Shown here: positions 51,133 to 59,837 of the stretch, one piece after another
How positions within the stretch are numbered: the first letter of the stretch is position 1
Layout of the letters: each line of letters opens with the position of its first letter
Assembly (NCBI GenBank): GCA_044506885.1
Contig: JBIQKC010000002.1
Location: 85,372 to 149,371, forward strand
Reading direction: 5' to 3'
Origin: Croceibacterium_A sp044506885
GTDB taxonomy: Bacteria > Pseudomonadota > Alphaproteobacteria > Sphingomonadales > Sphingomonadaceae
Length of the DNA: 64,000 nucleotides
Translations under genes and position numbers: made by a program
Notes under the pieces: generated by a model
Told to the model about the DNA's origin: nothing
Seen by the model: the letters and a program-made list of their open reading frames with translations, nothing else
Database searches by the model: none

Positions 51133-51896
51133 GCCGCCCGGCGGTCCTCGTCACCGGCGGCGCCAGGCGCATCGGCGCGGCGATCGCGCGGCGCTTCGGC
51201 GGGGAGGGCTGGCATGTGGTCATCCATTGTCGCCGCTCGCTGGCCGAAGCACGGGAACTCGCCGCCGAACTGCCGAGCGCCGAAATCGTCCGCTGCGATC
51301 TTGCCGATGGCGATGCGGCGCTGGCGATGGTGGCGGAACTCGCCGGACGGCTCGGGGACTGGCGCGCGCTGGTCAATTCGGCGTCGATCTTCCGGCCGGA
51401 CGGCGTCGCCGCGCTCGATCCCTGCGTGAGCCGGGAAGCGATGCAGGTCAACGCGCGCACCCCGGCGATGATGGCGCAGGCTTACCTGCGTCTCGCGCGC
51501 TCCGCCGCCGGGCGCACCGTCATCAACCTCACCGACCAGAAGCTCGCCAACCCCAATCCGGACTTCTTCAGCTACACGATGAGCAAACACGCGCTCGCGG
51601 CGGCGGGCGCGATGCTGGCGATGGGGGCGGTGGAGACGCCCGACAGGATCCTGGCGCTCGCTCCCGGCGCGATCCTCGCCAGCCATGACCAGAGCGAGGC
51701 CGAAGCGGCCGCATCGCACCGGATGAACCTGCTCGAGCGGCGCACCACGGCGGCCGAAGTCGCCGAAGCCGCGCTGTTCCTCGCCACCGGCCCGCTGGCG
51801 AGCGGACAGACGCTGTTCGTCGATTCCGGCCAACACCTGCTCGCCCAGCCGCGCGATGTGATGTATCTGGCGCGGGAAGAGGACAGCCGCGCATGA
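51129..51896 (+). CDS. SDR family oxidoreductase (FolM/pteridine reductase-like)
   Basis: A 255-residue short-chain dehydrogenase. The NADP-binding TGGARRIGAAIARRF and a basic RR pair after the second strand (IHCRRSL) suggest NADPH; NSASIF marks the NAG position, and the active YxxxK is in FFSYTMSKHALAA with the Ser at TVINLTDQKL nearby. The TGxARRIG form is typical of FolM/pteridine reductase-like enzymes. GTG 51129 overlaps the merR stop (GTGA). It is followed by a cytochrome b gene overlapping by 4 bp. Confidence 0.85.
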   Translation: MSRPAVLVTGGARRIGAAIARRFGGEGWHVVIHCRRSLAEARELAAELPSAEIVRCDLADGDAALAMVAELAGRLGDWRALVNSASIFRPDGVAALDPCVSREAMQVNARTPAMMAQAYLRLARSAAGRTVINLTDQKLANPNPDFFSYTMSKHALAAAGAMLAMGAVETPDRILALAPGAILASHDQSEAEAAASHRMNLLERRTTAAEVAEAALFLATGPLASGQTLFVDSGQHLLAQPRDVMYLAREEDSRA

Positions 51897-52567
51897 AACG
51901 CCATCGCCTCGGCACTCGCCTGTGGCACTGGATTAACGCGATCAGCGTGATCGTGCTGTTCATGTCCGGCCTCACCATCTCCAACGCGCACCGGCGGCTC
52001 TATTGGGGCGAATGGGGCTTCGCGCCGGAACAGGCATGGCTGTTCGTGCCGCGCTTTCCGGACTGGGCGACGATTCCCGGCTATTACAGCCTCGCCACCG
52101 CGCGAAGCTGGCACGTGCTGTTCGCCTGGGTATTCGGCGTCGCCCTGGTGCTGTTCCTGCTCGCCGCGCTGTTCAACGGCCATTTCCGTCGCGACATCAT
52201 GACGCGGGCGAAGGAGTGGCGGCCCGCCGCGATCTGGCGGGACATTCGCGCGCACCTGCGGCTCGATTTCGGGCGGCAGGGGGGGCGGTACAACTTCCTG
52301 CAAAGGGTCAGCTACGGCGCGGTGATCTTCATCCTGCTGCCGCTGATGCTGGTCACCGGCATGGCGATGAGCCCAGGCATGGACGCCGCGTGGCCGTTCC
52401 TCAGCCAGATGTTCGGCGGGCGGCAGAGCGCGCGCTCGATCCATTTCATCGTCGCCTGGCTGCTGTTCGCGTTCTTCGTCGTCCATGTCCTGCTGGTGCT
52501 GCTGCACAAGCCGCTGGCGAACCTGCGCGACATGATTACCGGAGGGCGCAGCGATGAAGCGTCGTAA
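51893..52567 (+). CDS. cytochrome b561-type membrane protein
   Basis: A 224-residue di-heme b-type membrane protein of the cytochrome b/b6-561 group. Heme-ligand histidines appear in the first helix (LGTRLWHWINAISVIVLFMSGL), the second (ARSWHVLFAWVFGVALVLFLL) and the last helix (IHFIVAWLLFAFFVVHVLLVLLHK). Four membrane helices are visible. It overlaps the molybdopterin protein gene by 14 bp and likely passes electrons between it and the quinone pool, as in formate or sulfite-type oxidoreductases. Confidence 0.85.
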   Translation: MKRHRLGTRLWHWINAISVIVLFMSGLTISNAHRRLYWGEWGFAPEQAWLFVPRFPDWATIPGYYSLATARSWHVLFAWVFGVALVLFLLAALFNGHFRRDIMTRAKEWRPAAIWRDIRAHLRLDFGRQGGRYNFLQRVSYGAVIFILLPLMLVTGMAMSPGMDAAWPFLSQMFGGRQSARSIHFIVAWLLFAFFVVHVLLVLLHKPLANLRDMITGGRSDEAS

Positions 52568-53291
52568 TGTCCTTGCCGGGCTTGCCGGGCTGCTTACCGC
52601 CGGATGCTCGAAGATCGGCGATAGCAAGGCGTTCGGCAGCCTCGTCGATGGCGCGGAAGCGCTGCACAAGGGCGCGCATCGCCTGCTTGGCGGGCCCCAG
52701 CCGCTGGCGCGCGAATATGCGCTGGCGGACATCTCGCCCGATTTTCGCGGAAACGGGAATATCGACGTCGAAACAGCATTTTACCGCGCCTCGCAGGCGC
52801 TCGGATTTGCCGACTGGCAACTGGAGGTGCGCGGCTTGGTGGAACGCCCGCTGTCCCTTTCGCTCGATCAGATCCGCGCGCTGCCGCAGCGCACCCAGAT
52901 CACCCGTCATGACTGCGTCGAGGGGTGGAGCGCGATCGGCCAGTGGACCGGCCCGCAGCTCTCGCTGCTGCTGGAACAGGCGGGGCTCCGGCCCGAAGCG
53001 CGCTTCATCGTGTTCCGCTGCGCGGACAGCTTCGGCACTTCCGCCTACTACGAAAGCTGCGACCTCGACGATGCGATGCATCCGCAGACCATCGTCGCCC
53101 ACCAGCTCAACGGCGAGCCGCTCCCGGTCAAGAACGGCGCGCCGCTGCGGCTGCGGATAGAGCGCCAGCTGGGCTACAAGCACGCCAAGTACCTCACCGC
53201 GATCGAGGCGGTCGCCAGCCTTGACGGCATCGAAGGGGGGAAGGGCGGATACTGGGAAGATCGCGGCTACCAGTGGTATGCGGGCATTTGA
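52554..53291 (+). CDS. molybdopterin-dependent oxidoreductase, sulfite-oxidase-like
   Basis: A 245-residue exported protein: MKRRNVLAGLAGLLTAGCSK looks like a lipoprotein or Tat-like signal with lipobox TAGC. The core matches the sulfite oxidase/MsrP-type Mo domain, with QLEVRGLVERPLSLSLDQIRALP and the Mo-binding Cys in ITRHDCVEGWSAIGQWTG near residue 123, then FGTSAYYES and LPVKNGAPLRLRIERQLGYKHAKYL. It lacks the C-terminal dimer domain of true sulfite oxidase. Partnered with the cytochrome b gene; substrate unknown. Confidence 0.85.
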   Translation: MKRRNVLAGLAGLLTAGCSKIGDSKAFGSLVDGAEALHKGAHRLLGGPQPLAREYALADISPDFRGNGNIDVETAFYRASQALGFADWQLEVRGLVERPLSLSLDQIRALPQRTQITRHDCVEGWSAIGQWTGPQLSLLLEQAGLRPEARFIVFRCADSFGTSAYYESCDLDDAMHPQTIVAHQLNGEPLPVKNGAPLRLRIERQLGYKHAKYLTAIEAVASLDGIEGGKGGYWEDRGYQWYAGI

Positions 53292-53307
53292 GGAGGGGAA
53301 CCGAGCA

Positions 53308-53622
53308 ATGGAACATGCGGTGATTGTCCGGCTGTCATTCCAGGGCGGGGAAATGGGTTCGGCGGATGAGCAGGAAGCGGCTTTCGCGCTGGCCGAGGAA
53401 CTTCAGGGCGCCGTCGATGCATCGGAAACCGGGGAATACGACGGCGAAGAGTTTGGCGGTGGCGGCTGCACCTTCTACATGTATGGCCCCGACGCCGATC
53501 GCCTGTTCGCCGCCGTCGAGCCGACCTTGAAGAAGAGTTCGCTCGCCCGAGGAGGCAATGCCACCAAGCGATACGGCGACGCGGGCGATCCCGATGCACG
53601 CGAAGCGCTGATCGACCTCTGA
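53308..53622 (+). CDS. small hypothetical protein (tri-Gly loop)
   Basis: A 104-residue cytoplasmic protein: MEHAVIVRLSFQGGEMGSADEQEAAFALAEEL, then TGEYDGEEFGGGGCTFYMYGPDADRLFAAVEPTL. The strand-helix pattern and GGGGCTFYMYG resemble a small ferredoxin-like fold in DUF-type proteins that sense acidic ligands; no name is justified. It follows the molybdopterin gene by 16 bp with GAGGAGGGG upstream and shares its direction, so it is possibly in the same transcript. Confidence 0.6.
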   Translation: MEHAVIVRLSFQGGEMGSADEQEAAFALAEELQGAVDASETGEYDGEEFGGGGCTFYMYGPDADRLFAAVEPTLKKSSLARGGNATKRYGDAGDPDAREALIDL

Positions 53623-53644
53623 CGCCTGAACCGCGGAGCCCCGG

Positions 53645-54082
53645 TCAGTCGGGCCAGTTCTCGAACGAAGTCTTCCAGCCCAGCGCCACCATCTCCTCCA
53701 GCACGCCGAGGTCGATGTCCGCCAGCTTGTTGACGTAGAGGCACCCGCCGTTGCCCCGCGCATACTTGCCGAAGCGGGCCAGCAGGGATTCCAGCTCGCT
53801 TCCGTTCGGCCCGTCGCAGGTGCAGGCGATGTACAGCGAATGCTTCGCCTTGCGCGGGCTGAAGCCCACCCGGCACATGTCGCCCTCGTGGCCGCTGGCG
53901 TAGCGGTAGTGATAGCTGCCGTAGCCGACGATGCTCGGCCCCCACATCGTCGCCGGCTCGCCGGTGACCCTGGCGAACAGCGCGTCGAGCACCCTGGCGT
54001 CTTCGCGCTTTCCGGGGTGTTCGACCCCTTCGATGAACGCGGCCGCGCTCACCTGTGTCGGTCCGGTCTTGGTCTCGGCCAT
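53645..54082 (-). CDS. DUF1801 family protein
   Basis: A 145-residue protein of the DUF1801 fold: VLDALFARVTGEPATMWGPSIVGYGSYHYRYASGHEGD, followed by FSPRKAKHSLYIAC and GGCLYVNKLADIDLGVLEEMV. Such proteins (YdhG-like) are small cytosolic domains of unknown role; the WGPSIVGYGxYHY and LYVNKLxDID signatures are diagnostic. It is divergent from the cyclopropane synthase-type gene, 82 bp away. Convergent with the small preceding gene. Confidence 0.85.
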   Translation of the reverse strand: MAETKTGPTQVSAAAFIEGVEHPGKREDARVLDALFARVTGEPATMWGPSIVGYGSYHYRYASGHEGDMCRVGFSPRKAKHSLYIACTCDGPNGSELESLLARFGKYARGNGGCLYVNKLADIDLGVLEEMVALGWKTSFENWPD

Positions 54083-54164
54083 GGGCGCGGGAATAACCCA
54101 CGATTGACAGCCTGCAAAGCCGCCGTTCTAGTGCGCCGGTTTCGGGCTGGGGAGATGATGCTGC

Positions 54165-55442
54165 ATGTGGCTGCTGGACAAGTTTCTGAACAAGGCGATC
54201 AAGGTCGGCAAGCTGGTCGTCACCGATCACGACGGCAAGGTTTACGAATACGGCCCCGGCCCGGAGGGGATGGAGCGTGGGCCGATGCATATCCGCCTCA
54301 CCGATCGCAAGGCCGCCGCGCACATCGCCCGCTATCCGCAGGTCGGCGCGGGCGAAGCCTATATGTGGGGCTGGCTCGAGGTCGAGGAGCCCTACGACAT
54401 CCGCGACATGGTGCTGTTCGTGACCATGAACGCGAAGGGCCGGAAGAGCGCGTCGCTGCGTCCCAAGGGCCCGGTGCGGCTGGCGGCGCAGAAGTTGCTG
54501 GCCAAGGCCGACAGCATCAACCTGCGCGGCAAGGCGCGCAAGAACGCCGAGCATACCTACAACCTCACCCGCCGCCTCTACGAGCTGTTCCTCGACGAGG
54601 ACCGGCAATATACGATGGGCTATCACCGCACGCCCGATGTCAGTCTGGAAAAGGCGCAGCTCGACAAGAAGGCGCACATCGCCGCCAAGATGTACCTCAA
54701 ACCGGGCATGAAGGTGCTCGACATCGGCTGCGGCTGGGGCGGGCTCGCGCTCTATCTCAATAAGCACTACGGCTGCGAGGTGCTGGGCGTGGCGCTGGCC
54801 CCGGACCAGATCGCCTTTTGCAAGGAGCGAGCGAAGGCCGAGGGCGTGGACGACAAGGTCAAGTTCGCGCTGATGGACTATCGCGATGTCGAAGGCGAAT
54901 TCGACCGGATCAGCTCAGTCGGCCTGCTGGAGCATGTCGGCACGCCGCATTATCCGCAGTTCTTCCAGCACACCGCCAAGCTGCTGAAGCCCGACGGCGT
55001 GATGTTCAGCCATTGCTGCGGTCGCGCGGGCCCTCCGGGCTTCACCGACGCGTGGACGCGCAAGTATATCTTCCCCGGCGGCTATATCCCGGCGCTCTCG
55101 GAGCTGGTGAAGGAAAGCGAGAAGGCCGGCTGGCAGGTGATGGACGTGGAAGCGATGCGCTTCCACTACAGCCACACGCTGGAGGAATGGTACAACCGCA
55201 CGGTGATGCACAAGGACGAGATCGTCGAGATGTACGACGAGACGTTCTACCGCATGTGGCAGTTCTACCTTGCGGGCGCGGAACAGAGCTTCCGTCACGG
55301 CAAGCTGGTCAACTGGCAGCTCGTCTATGTGAAGGATCGCGCGGCGATCCCGATGACGGGCGACTATGTCTACGAGGAAAGCCGGCGCTTGCGCGAAAGC
55401 GAGGAGCCGCCGGTCTGGCATCTGGCGCAAGCGGCGGAATAG
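54165..55442 (+). CDS. cyclopropane-fatty-acyl-phospholipid synthase-type methyltransferase
   Basis: A 425-residue S-adenosylmethionine enzyme of the CFA/mycolic-acid synthase family that modifies membrane lipids. Landmarks: MYLKPGMKVLDIGCGWGGLALYLNKHYG (SAM motif I), GVALAPDQIAFCKERA, FDRISSVGLLEHVG, and FSHCCGRAGPPGFTDAWTRKYIFPGGYIPALSE, then MDVEAMRFHYSHTLEEWYNR near the C terminus. The N-terminal domain (EYGPGPEGMERGPMHIRL) is typical of CFA synthases. The ATG at 54165 is preceded by GGGGAGATG. It stands alone. Confidence 0.9.
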   Translation: MWLLDKFLNKAIKVGKLVVTDHDGKVYEYGPGPEGMERGPMHIRLTDRKAAAHIARYPQVGAGEAYMWGWLEVEEPYDIRDMVLFVTMNAKGRKSASLRPKGPVRLAAQKLLAKADSINLRGKARKNAEHTYNLTRRLYELFLDEDRQYTMGYHRTPDVSLEKAQLDKKAHIAAKMYLKPGMKVLDIGCGWGGLALYLNKHYGCEVLGVALAPDQIAFCKERAKAEGVDDKVKFALMDYRDVEGEFDRISSVGLLEHVGTPHYPQFFQHTAKLLKPDGVMFSHCCGRAGPPGFTDAWTRKYIFPGGYIPALSELVKESEKAGWQVMDVEAMRFHYSHTLEEWYNRTVMHKDEIVEMYDETFYRMWQFYLAGAEQSFRHGKLVNWQLVYVKDRAAIPMTGDYVYEESRRLRESEEPPVWHLAQAAE

Positions 55443-55467
55443 CCGCCGCGCTCGGGGGGAGGTGGTT

Positions 55468-56682
55468 ATGGTCAAGCGCGTGCTCGCCCTGTCGTTGCTG
55501 CTCGCTTCGGCGGGCGCGCTTGCGCAGCAGCCGCCGCCACCCGGCATCGCGCCGGTCGCGCTCGGCAGCGAACCTTATGTGTTCGACACGGCGGAACAGC
55601 ACGGGATCGCGGTCACCATGTTGGCGAAAGGGTTCGCCCAGCCCTTCGCGATCGCATTCCTGCCCGATGGCGACTTGCTGATCGTCGAGCGCGGCAAGGG
55701 CCTGCGGGTCCTGCGCCAGGCCACCGGGCAGGCGCGGCTCGATGCGGAGCCGGTCGCCGGGATGCCCGAGACCGGAGAGGACGTGTTCAGCCTCGGCGTG
55801 CAGGACATTGCCCTGCATCCCGCTTTCGCCGACAACCGGTTGATATACTTCACCTGGAACGATCCCGCGCCGATGCCGGAAGGGGCCAACCCGCAGCAGC
55901 GGCAGGCGTTCTTCAAGCTGATGCGGGCGCGGTTCGCCGGCGGGCGGATAAGCGATGTCGAAACGCTGTTCGCCGCCGGGCAGCCCTCCTACGCTGGCGG
56001 ATCGCGCGTCGCCGTCGCGCCCGATGGCAAGGTCTGGATCACGACCGGCGCGCCGTTCGGCGAAGGCGCGCAGGACCTTTCCACGCCCTACGGCAAGGTG
56101 CTGCGGCTGAACGAGGACGGCTCGATACCGCCGGACAACCCGTTCGCCGGGCGCGAGGGCGCGCATCCGGCAATCTACAGCTACGGCCATCGCGACCAGC
56201 ACGGCCTGCTGGTTCACCCCGAAACCGGCGAGGTGTTCAGCGCCGAGCACGGAATGAACGGCGGCGACGAGGTCAACCTGATCCGTCCGGGCGCGAACTA
56301 CGGCTGGCCGGCCTATACCTACAGTCGCGAGTACGACGGTTCGCCGGGGTCTGAACTCCCCACCGCGCCGGGCATCGAGCAGCCGCTGGTGCTGTGGTGG
56401 CCGTCGATCGCCCCATCGGGCATGATGGTCTATCGGGGCGACAGGTTTCCGGCATGGAAGGGCAACCTGTTCGTCGGCAGCGCCCGCTGGGGCGAAATCA
56501 ACCACACCGGCAGCCTCCAGCGCGTGGTTTTCGGCGAGAATCTCGGCGAGTTGCGCCGCGAAAGCCTGCTCGGGCAGCTGCACCAGCGGGTGCGCGACGT
56601 CGCCGAAGGGCCCGACGGCAATATCTATGTCCTCACCGACGGCCCGGAAAACGCCGTACTGCGGATCGAACCGATGGAGTAA
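55468..56682 (+). CDS. PQQ-dependent sugar dehydrogenase (soluble Asd/YliI family)
   Basis: A 404-residue periplasmic beta-propeller. Signal peptide MVKRVLALSLLLASAGALA, then the propeller blades: FAIAFLPDGDLLIVERGKGLRVL, GVQDIALHPAFADN, RVAVAPDGKVWITTGAPFG, YSYGHRDQHGLLVHPETGEVFSAEHGMNGGDEVN (PQQ/calcium region with the conserved HG-RN/D-type string) and YGWP. Members oxidise aldoses with PQQ or are inactive. There are no PQQ genes nearby. It lies 25 bp downstream of the cfa-type gene and probably shares transcription. Confidence 0.88.
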   Translation: MVKRVLALSLLLASAGALAQQPPPPGIAPVALGSEPYVFDTAEQHGIAVTMLAKGFAQPFAIAFLPDGDLLIVERGKGLRVLRQATGQARLDAEPVAGMPETGEDVFSLGVQDIALHPAFADNRLIYFTWNDPAPMPEGANPQQRQAFFKLMRARFAGGRISDVETLFAAGQPSYAGGSRVAVAPDGKVWITTGAPFGEGAQDLSTPYGKVLRLNEDGSIPPDNPFAGREGAHPAIYSYGHRDQHGLLVHPETGEVFSAEHGMNGGDEVNLIRPGANYGWPAYTYSREYDGSPGSELPTAPGIEQPLVLWWPSIAPSGMMVYRGDRFPAWKGNLFVGSARWGEINHTGSLQRVVFGENLGELRRESLLGQLHQRVRDVAEGPDGNIYVLTDGPENAVLRIEPME

Positions 56683-56756
56683 GGGGCAGAGCCTGTTGTC
56701 GACGGCGACCGGGCCGGTTACCCTCGCCGCACTCCGAACCAGTCGAGGCAGGTCGC

Positions 56757-57305
56757 ATGTCCTTCCACCCCGTCCGCCGCGCCGCGATGCGCTTGCTGCT
56801 TGTCCTGACGGCGCTGGCAGCGTGGCACGGGCCTGCGCAGGCGGAAGTGCGGGCGACCTTCCACAGCTTCAACGGCTCGGCGCTGTGGGGTCGCTATCCG
56901 CATACTTTCGTCGCTTTCGAGGGCACGCTCGAGAACGGCGAGCGGGTGTTCGAAAACTACGGCTTTTCGGCCAAGAGCGCGGGGCCGAACGTGCTGCTCG
57001 GCCCGGTCAAGCACATCATCATGAGCGAGAAGGTGAAATACCTCACTTCGACCAATCGCCACTTCACGATCACCGTTTCCGACGAAGTCTACCGCAAGAT
57101 GAAGGCCGAAGTGATCGCCTGGCGCGACGCGCCCGGAAAATACTACGATCTCGACACGCGCAACTGCATTCATTTCGTCGGCCGCCTGGCGGAACTGGCG
57201 GGGCTCGAGGTCGATTACCCGGCCGATATGCTGCGCAAGCCCAAGGCGTGGCTCAATCACATCGCCACGCTCAATCCGGCGCTCGGGGCGACGCCGATCC
57301 GTTGA
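56757..57305 (+). CDS. secreted protein with possible papain-like fold
   Basis: A 182-residue exported protein with signal peptide RRAAMRLLLVLTALAAWHGPAQA. The mature part has a His in LWGRYPHTFVAFEGTL and a Cys in DLDTRNCIHFVGRLAELAGLEV, an order seen in circularly permuted NlpC/P60-like (YiiX-type) proteins, which would make it a peptidoglycan- or lipid-acting hydrolase. This is an inference from two motifs. It follows the sugar dehydrogenase by 75 bp; argG starts 73 bp after it. Confidence 0.6.
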   Translation: MSFHPVRRAAMRLLLVLTALAAWHGPAQAEVRATFHSFNGSALWGRYPHTFVAFEGTLENGERVFENYGFSAKSAGPNVLLGPVKHIIMSEKVKYLTSTNRHFTITVSDEVYRKMKAEVIAWRDAPGKYYDLDTRNCIHFVGRLAELAGLEVDYPADMLRKPKAWLNHIATLNPALGATPIR

Positions 57306-57377
57306 TCGGCGCGCCCGGCGTTGCGGGGCGGGGCGGGGCCTGATAACCGCCCGGCGCGAATCCCAGCGGAGCGGTCA

Positions 57378-58595
57378 ATGTCGGACATCAAACGGGTTGT
57401 TCTCGCCTATTCGGGCGGCCTCGACACCAGCGTCATCCTGAAGTGGCTTCAGGTCACCTACGATTGCGAGGTCGTGACATTCACCGCCGATCTGGGGCAG
57501 GGCGAGGAGCTGGAGCCGGCGCGCGCCAAGGCGCAGCTCATGGGCATTCCCGACAAACACATCTACATCGACGATCTGCGCGAGGAATTCGTGCGCGATT
57601 TCGTGTTCCCGATGATGCGCGCCAACGCCCGTTATGAGGGCGATTACCTGCTCGGCACTTCGATCGCCCGCCCGCTGATTTCCAAGCGCCTGATCGAGAT
57701 CGCGCGCGAGACCGGCGCGGACGCCATCGCCCATGGCGCGACGGGCAAGGGCAACGACCAGGTGCGGTTCGAGCTGTCGGCCTATGCGCTCGATCCCGAC
57801 ATCAAGATCATCGCCCCGTGGCGCGAATGGGACCTGACCAGCCGCACCGCGCTGATCGCCTGGGCGGAAAAGCACCAGATCCCGGTGCCGAAGGACAAGC
57901 GCGGCGAAAGCCCGTTCTCGACCGACGCCAACCTCCTCCACACCTCGTCCGAGGGCAAGGTGCTCGAAGACCCGTGGGAAGAGGTGCCGGACTACGTCTA
58001 TTCGCGCACCGGCGACCCGGAGGATGCGCCCGACGCGCCCGAATATATTACCATCGACTTCGAGAAAGGCGACGGCGTCGCGCTCAACGGACAGGCGATG
58101 AGCCCGGCCACGCTGCTCGCCGCGCTCAACGATCTCGGCCGCAAGCATGGCATCGGCCGGCTCGATCTGGTCGAGAACCGCTTCGTCGGCATGAAGAGCC
58201 GCGGCATGTACGAGACTCCCGGCGGCGAGATCTATGCCCGCGCCCATCGCGGGATCGAGCAGATCACGCTCGATCGCGGCGCGGCGCACCTCAAGGACGA
58301 GCTGATGCCGAAGTATGCGGAGCTGATCTACAACGGTTTCTGGTTCGCGCCGGAGCGCGAGATGTTGCAGGCGGCGATCGATCTCAGCCAGCAGAAGGTC
58401 AACGGCGCCGTACGGCTCAAACTCTACAAGGGACTGGCGCAAGTGGTTGGCCGCAAGTCGTCCGATTCGCTCTATTCGGAGCGCCACGTGACCTTCGAGG
58501 ACGATGCCGGCGCCTACGACCAGCAGGACGCACAGGGCTTCATCAAGCTCAACGCCCTCCGTCTGCGCCTGCTGGCGCAGCGCGACAGTAGATAA
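57378..58595 (+). CDS. argG: argininosuccinate synthase
   Basis: Joins citrulline and aspartate with ATP in arginine synthesis. The 405-residue protein has the N-terminal PP-loop LAYSGGLDTSVILKWL, the aspartate/citrulline-binding GATGKGNDQVRFEL and SPFSTDANLLHTSSEGK, and the C-terminal synthetase domain (VGRKSSDSLYSERHVTFE). Start ATG 57378 with AGCGG upstream. It stands alone, followed by about 700 bp without a convincing gene. Confidence 0.97.
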   Translation: MSDIKRVVLAYSGGLDTSVILKWLQVTYDCEVVTFTADLGQGEELEPARAKAQLMGIPDKHIYIDDLREEFVRDFVFPMMRANARYEGDYLLGTSIARPLISKRLIEIARETGADAIAHGATGKGNDQVRFELSAYALDPDIKIIAPWREWDLTSRTALIAWAEKHQIPVPKDKRGESPFSTDANLLHTSSEGKVLEDPWEEVPDYVYSRTGDPEDAPDAPEYITIDFEKGDGVALNGQAMSPATLLAALNDLGRKHGIGRLDLVENRFVGMKSRGMYETPGGEIYARAHRGIEQITLDRGAAHLKDELMPKYAELIYNGFWFAPEREMLQAAIDLSQQKVNGAVRLKLYKGLAQVVGRKSSDSLYSERHVTFEDDAGAYDQQDAQGFIKLNALRLRLLAQRDSR

Positions 58596-59136
58596 ATCGC
58601 GTCGGATGCGGCGAGCGGTTGAGTTATCCACCCTTGTCCACTGGCAATCTGGCCGAAAGTGGATAACTGGCGCACCGTGCGGTTGATCGACTCAGCGAAC
58701 CCGCGCATCTTCCACTTATCGAAACGGCGAAAGCCCTTTCGGAAGGTCGGCCCCCAAGGCCCGACTTGAAGAAAGAACTGGAACCGGATCGACGCGACGG
58801 CGAAACGCCGCGCGGTGGAGGATCGGACCTGAACGCCTTCGGGCAATCCGGGTTCGAACCGTTGAAGCCGCCGGGGTCAGCAGTCGGATAAGTCGGACTT
58901 CGCTGGTCCGTCCAGGGTTGAGAAGCGGCGCTTTCGGGCGTTGCGGATTGCCGGGACAATGGATGACGAGAATCGACTTCGGAACCTCTGAGGGCACGAG
59001 CGATCCTCGCGATTGTATCGGTCTTCGATGGAGCCGGCACCGGCGCGAGCGCCGGGCGATTGAGATCGCTGCTTTCGGGCGGTGTTTGAAACGCCAGGCG
59101 TCAAGCGTTCTTCGGAGCCCACACGCCGGTGAGAGT

Positions 59137-59160
59137 GGGGTCGGCCGCAAGGCTGGCCCC
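59137..59160 (+). ncRNA. candidate structured RNA: GNRA-capped hairpin
   Basis: GGGGTCGGCC, loop GCAA, GGCTGGCCCC pairs fully with two G-U wobbles. The stem is extended at the base by GAGAGT / ATTTCTC. The GCAA tetraloop and length suggest a stable RNA element or the end of a small RNA. No conserved family was recognised and no promoter was identified. Confidence 0.35.
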
Positions 59161-59242
59161 ATTTCTCGTTGGAGTGCGGTACCCTTCCTTCACGGCTCTG
59201 TGTCGTTACGATGACGGCTTCGATAGAAGGGACGAAAAGGAA

Positions 59243-59268
59243 AGGGCGGCAGGTTGCCCCACCGCCCT
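59243..59268 (-). terminator. intrinsic terminator of the flp pilin gene
   Basis: On the leftward strand AGGGCGG and CCGCCCT form a stem around TGGGGCAACCTG and are followed by TTTCCTTTTC. It lies 32 bp past the stop of the flp gene at 59300. Confidence 0.75.
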
Positions 59269-59299
59269 AGCCTTTAGTTAGATCGAAAGCGAGAATCTG

Positions 59300-59479
59300 T
59301 TACTCGCCCTCGTCCGAGTTCGCCATCTTGGTCGACACCGTGTTGAAGGTGTTGCCGAGCTGGTTGCCGAGAGCGCCCATCGCGGTGATCGCGGCGACCG
59401 CGATCAGGGCGGCGATCAGGCCGTATTCGATGGCGGTGGCGCCCTGCTCGTCACGGAGCAGCTTGTTGAAGAACTTCAT
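59300..59479 (-). CDS. Flp family type IVb pilin
   Basis: A 59-residue prepilin of the tight-adherence (tad) pilus type. The leader MKFFNKLLRDEQG ends with Gly, followed by ATAIEYGLIAALIAVAAITAM, with the glutamate five residues after the cleavage site needed for assembly. The C-terminal tail is short (NQLGNTFNTVSTKMANSDEGE). No tad assembly genes are in the window. A terminator lies just downstream and a second pilin gene about 100 bp upstream. Confidence 0.93.
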   Translation of the reverse strand: MKFFNKLLRDEQGATAIEYGLIAALIAVAAITAMGALGNQLGNTFNTVSTKMANSDEGE

Positions 59480-59578
59480 GGTCGTCTCCTGGTTCAATCT
59501 TCGATACCCGGCTTGAAACCCCTGTTCCGGATCAAGCCATTCCGGATTATTCGGCATTCGTTTAGAAATGCCTAAGCG

Positions 59579-59758
59579 TCACATGTGCGTCTGGACCTTG
59601 TTGCTCACCGTGGACCAGAGGCTGTTGTTTTCGTCGGCGACGCCGTTCAGCGCGGCCATCATCGCGATCACGATGAGGGTCACGATCAGGCCGTACTCGA
59701 CAGCGGTTGCCCCGCGGTCGTCCCGCAGCAGTCGCATCAGGAAGAGGCTTCTACGCAT
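59579..59758 (-). CDS. Flp family type IVb pilin, second copy
   Basis: A 59-residue prepilin paralogue. Leader MRRSLFLMRLLRDDRG, processed N terminus ATAVEYGLIVTLIVIAMMAAL with Glu at position 5, then GVADENNSLWSTVSNKVQTHM. It differs from the gene at 59300 in the leader and tail, so it may be a minor pilin. Both read leftward with a 99-bp gap between them. It is divergent from mutT, about 80 bp away. Confidence 0.9.
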   Translation of the reverse strand: MRRSLFLMRLLRDDRGATAVEYGLIVTLIVIAMMAALNGVADENNSLWSTVSNKVQTHM

Positions 59759-59837
59759 TGGTTCCCCCGAACGTACGGTCCGATGAATGCGGTTGTCGCA
59801 GGGTCGGGCTAACGATTGCTTGCCGACGAAGGTTAAG

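Larger units (their letters stand above)
58596..59299. other. 700-bp gene-free region with hairpins and DnaA-box-like sites
   Basis: No open frame here has plausible protein features; the ORFs present lack codon bias or conserved motifs. Visible signals: an inverted pair of DnaA-box-like 9-mers TTATCCACC (58624-58632) and AGTGGATAA (58658-58666), the reverse complement of TTATCCACT; a hairpin CCGGCGC-GA-GCGCCGG near 59038; a strong GNRA-capped hairpin at 59137-59160; and the flp terminator at 59243-59268. Origin of replication is unlikely this far from usual neighbours. Confidence 0.5.

Noticed and set aside
58624..58666. Replication origin based on two DnaA-box-like 9-mers
   Set aside because: Only two sites, no AT-rich unwinding region and no dnaA, hemE, parA or gidA neighbours. 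Too weak for an origin call.
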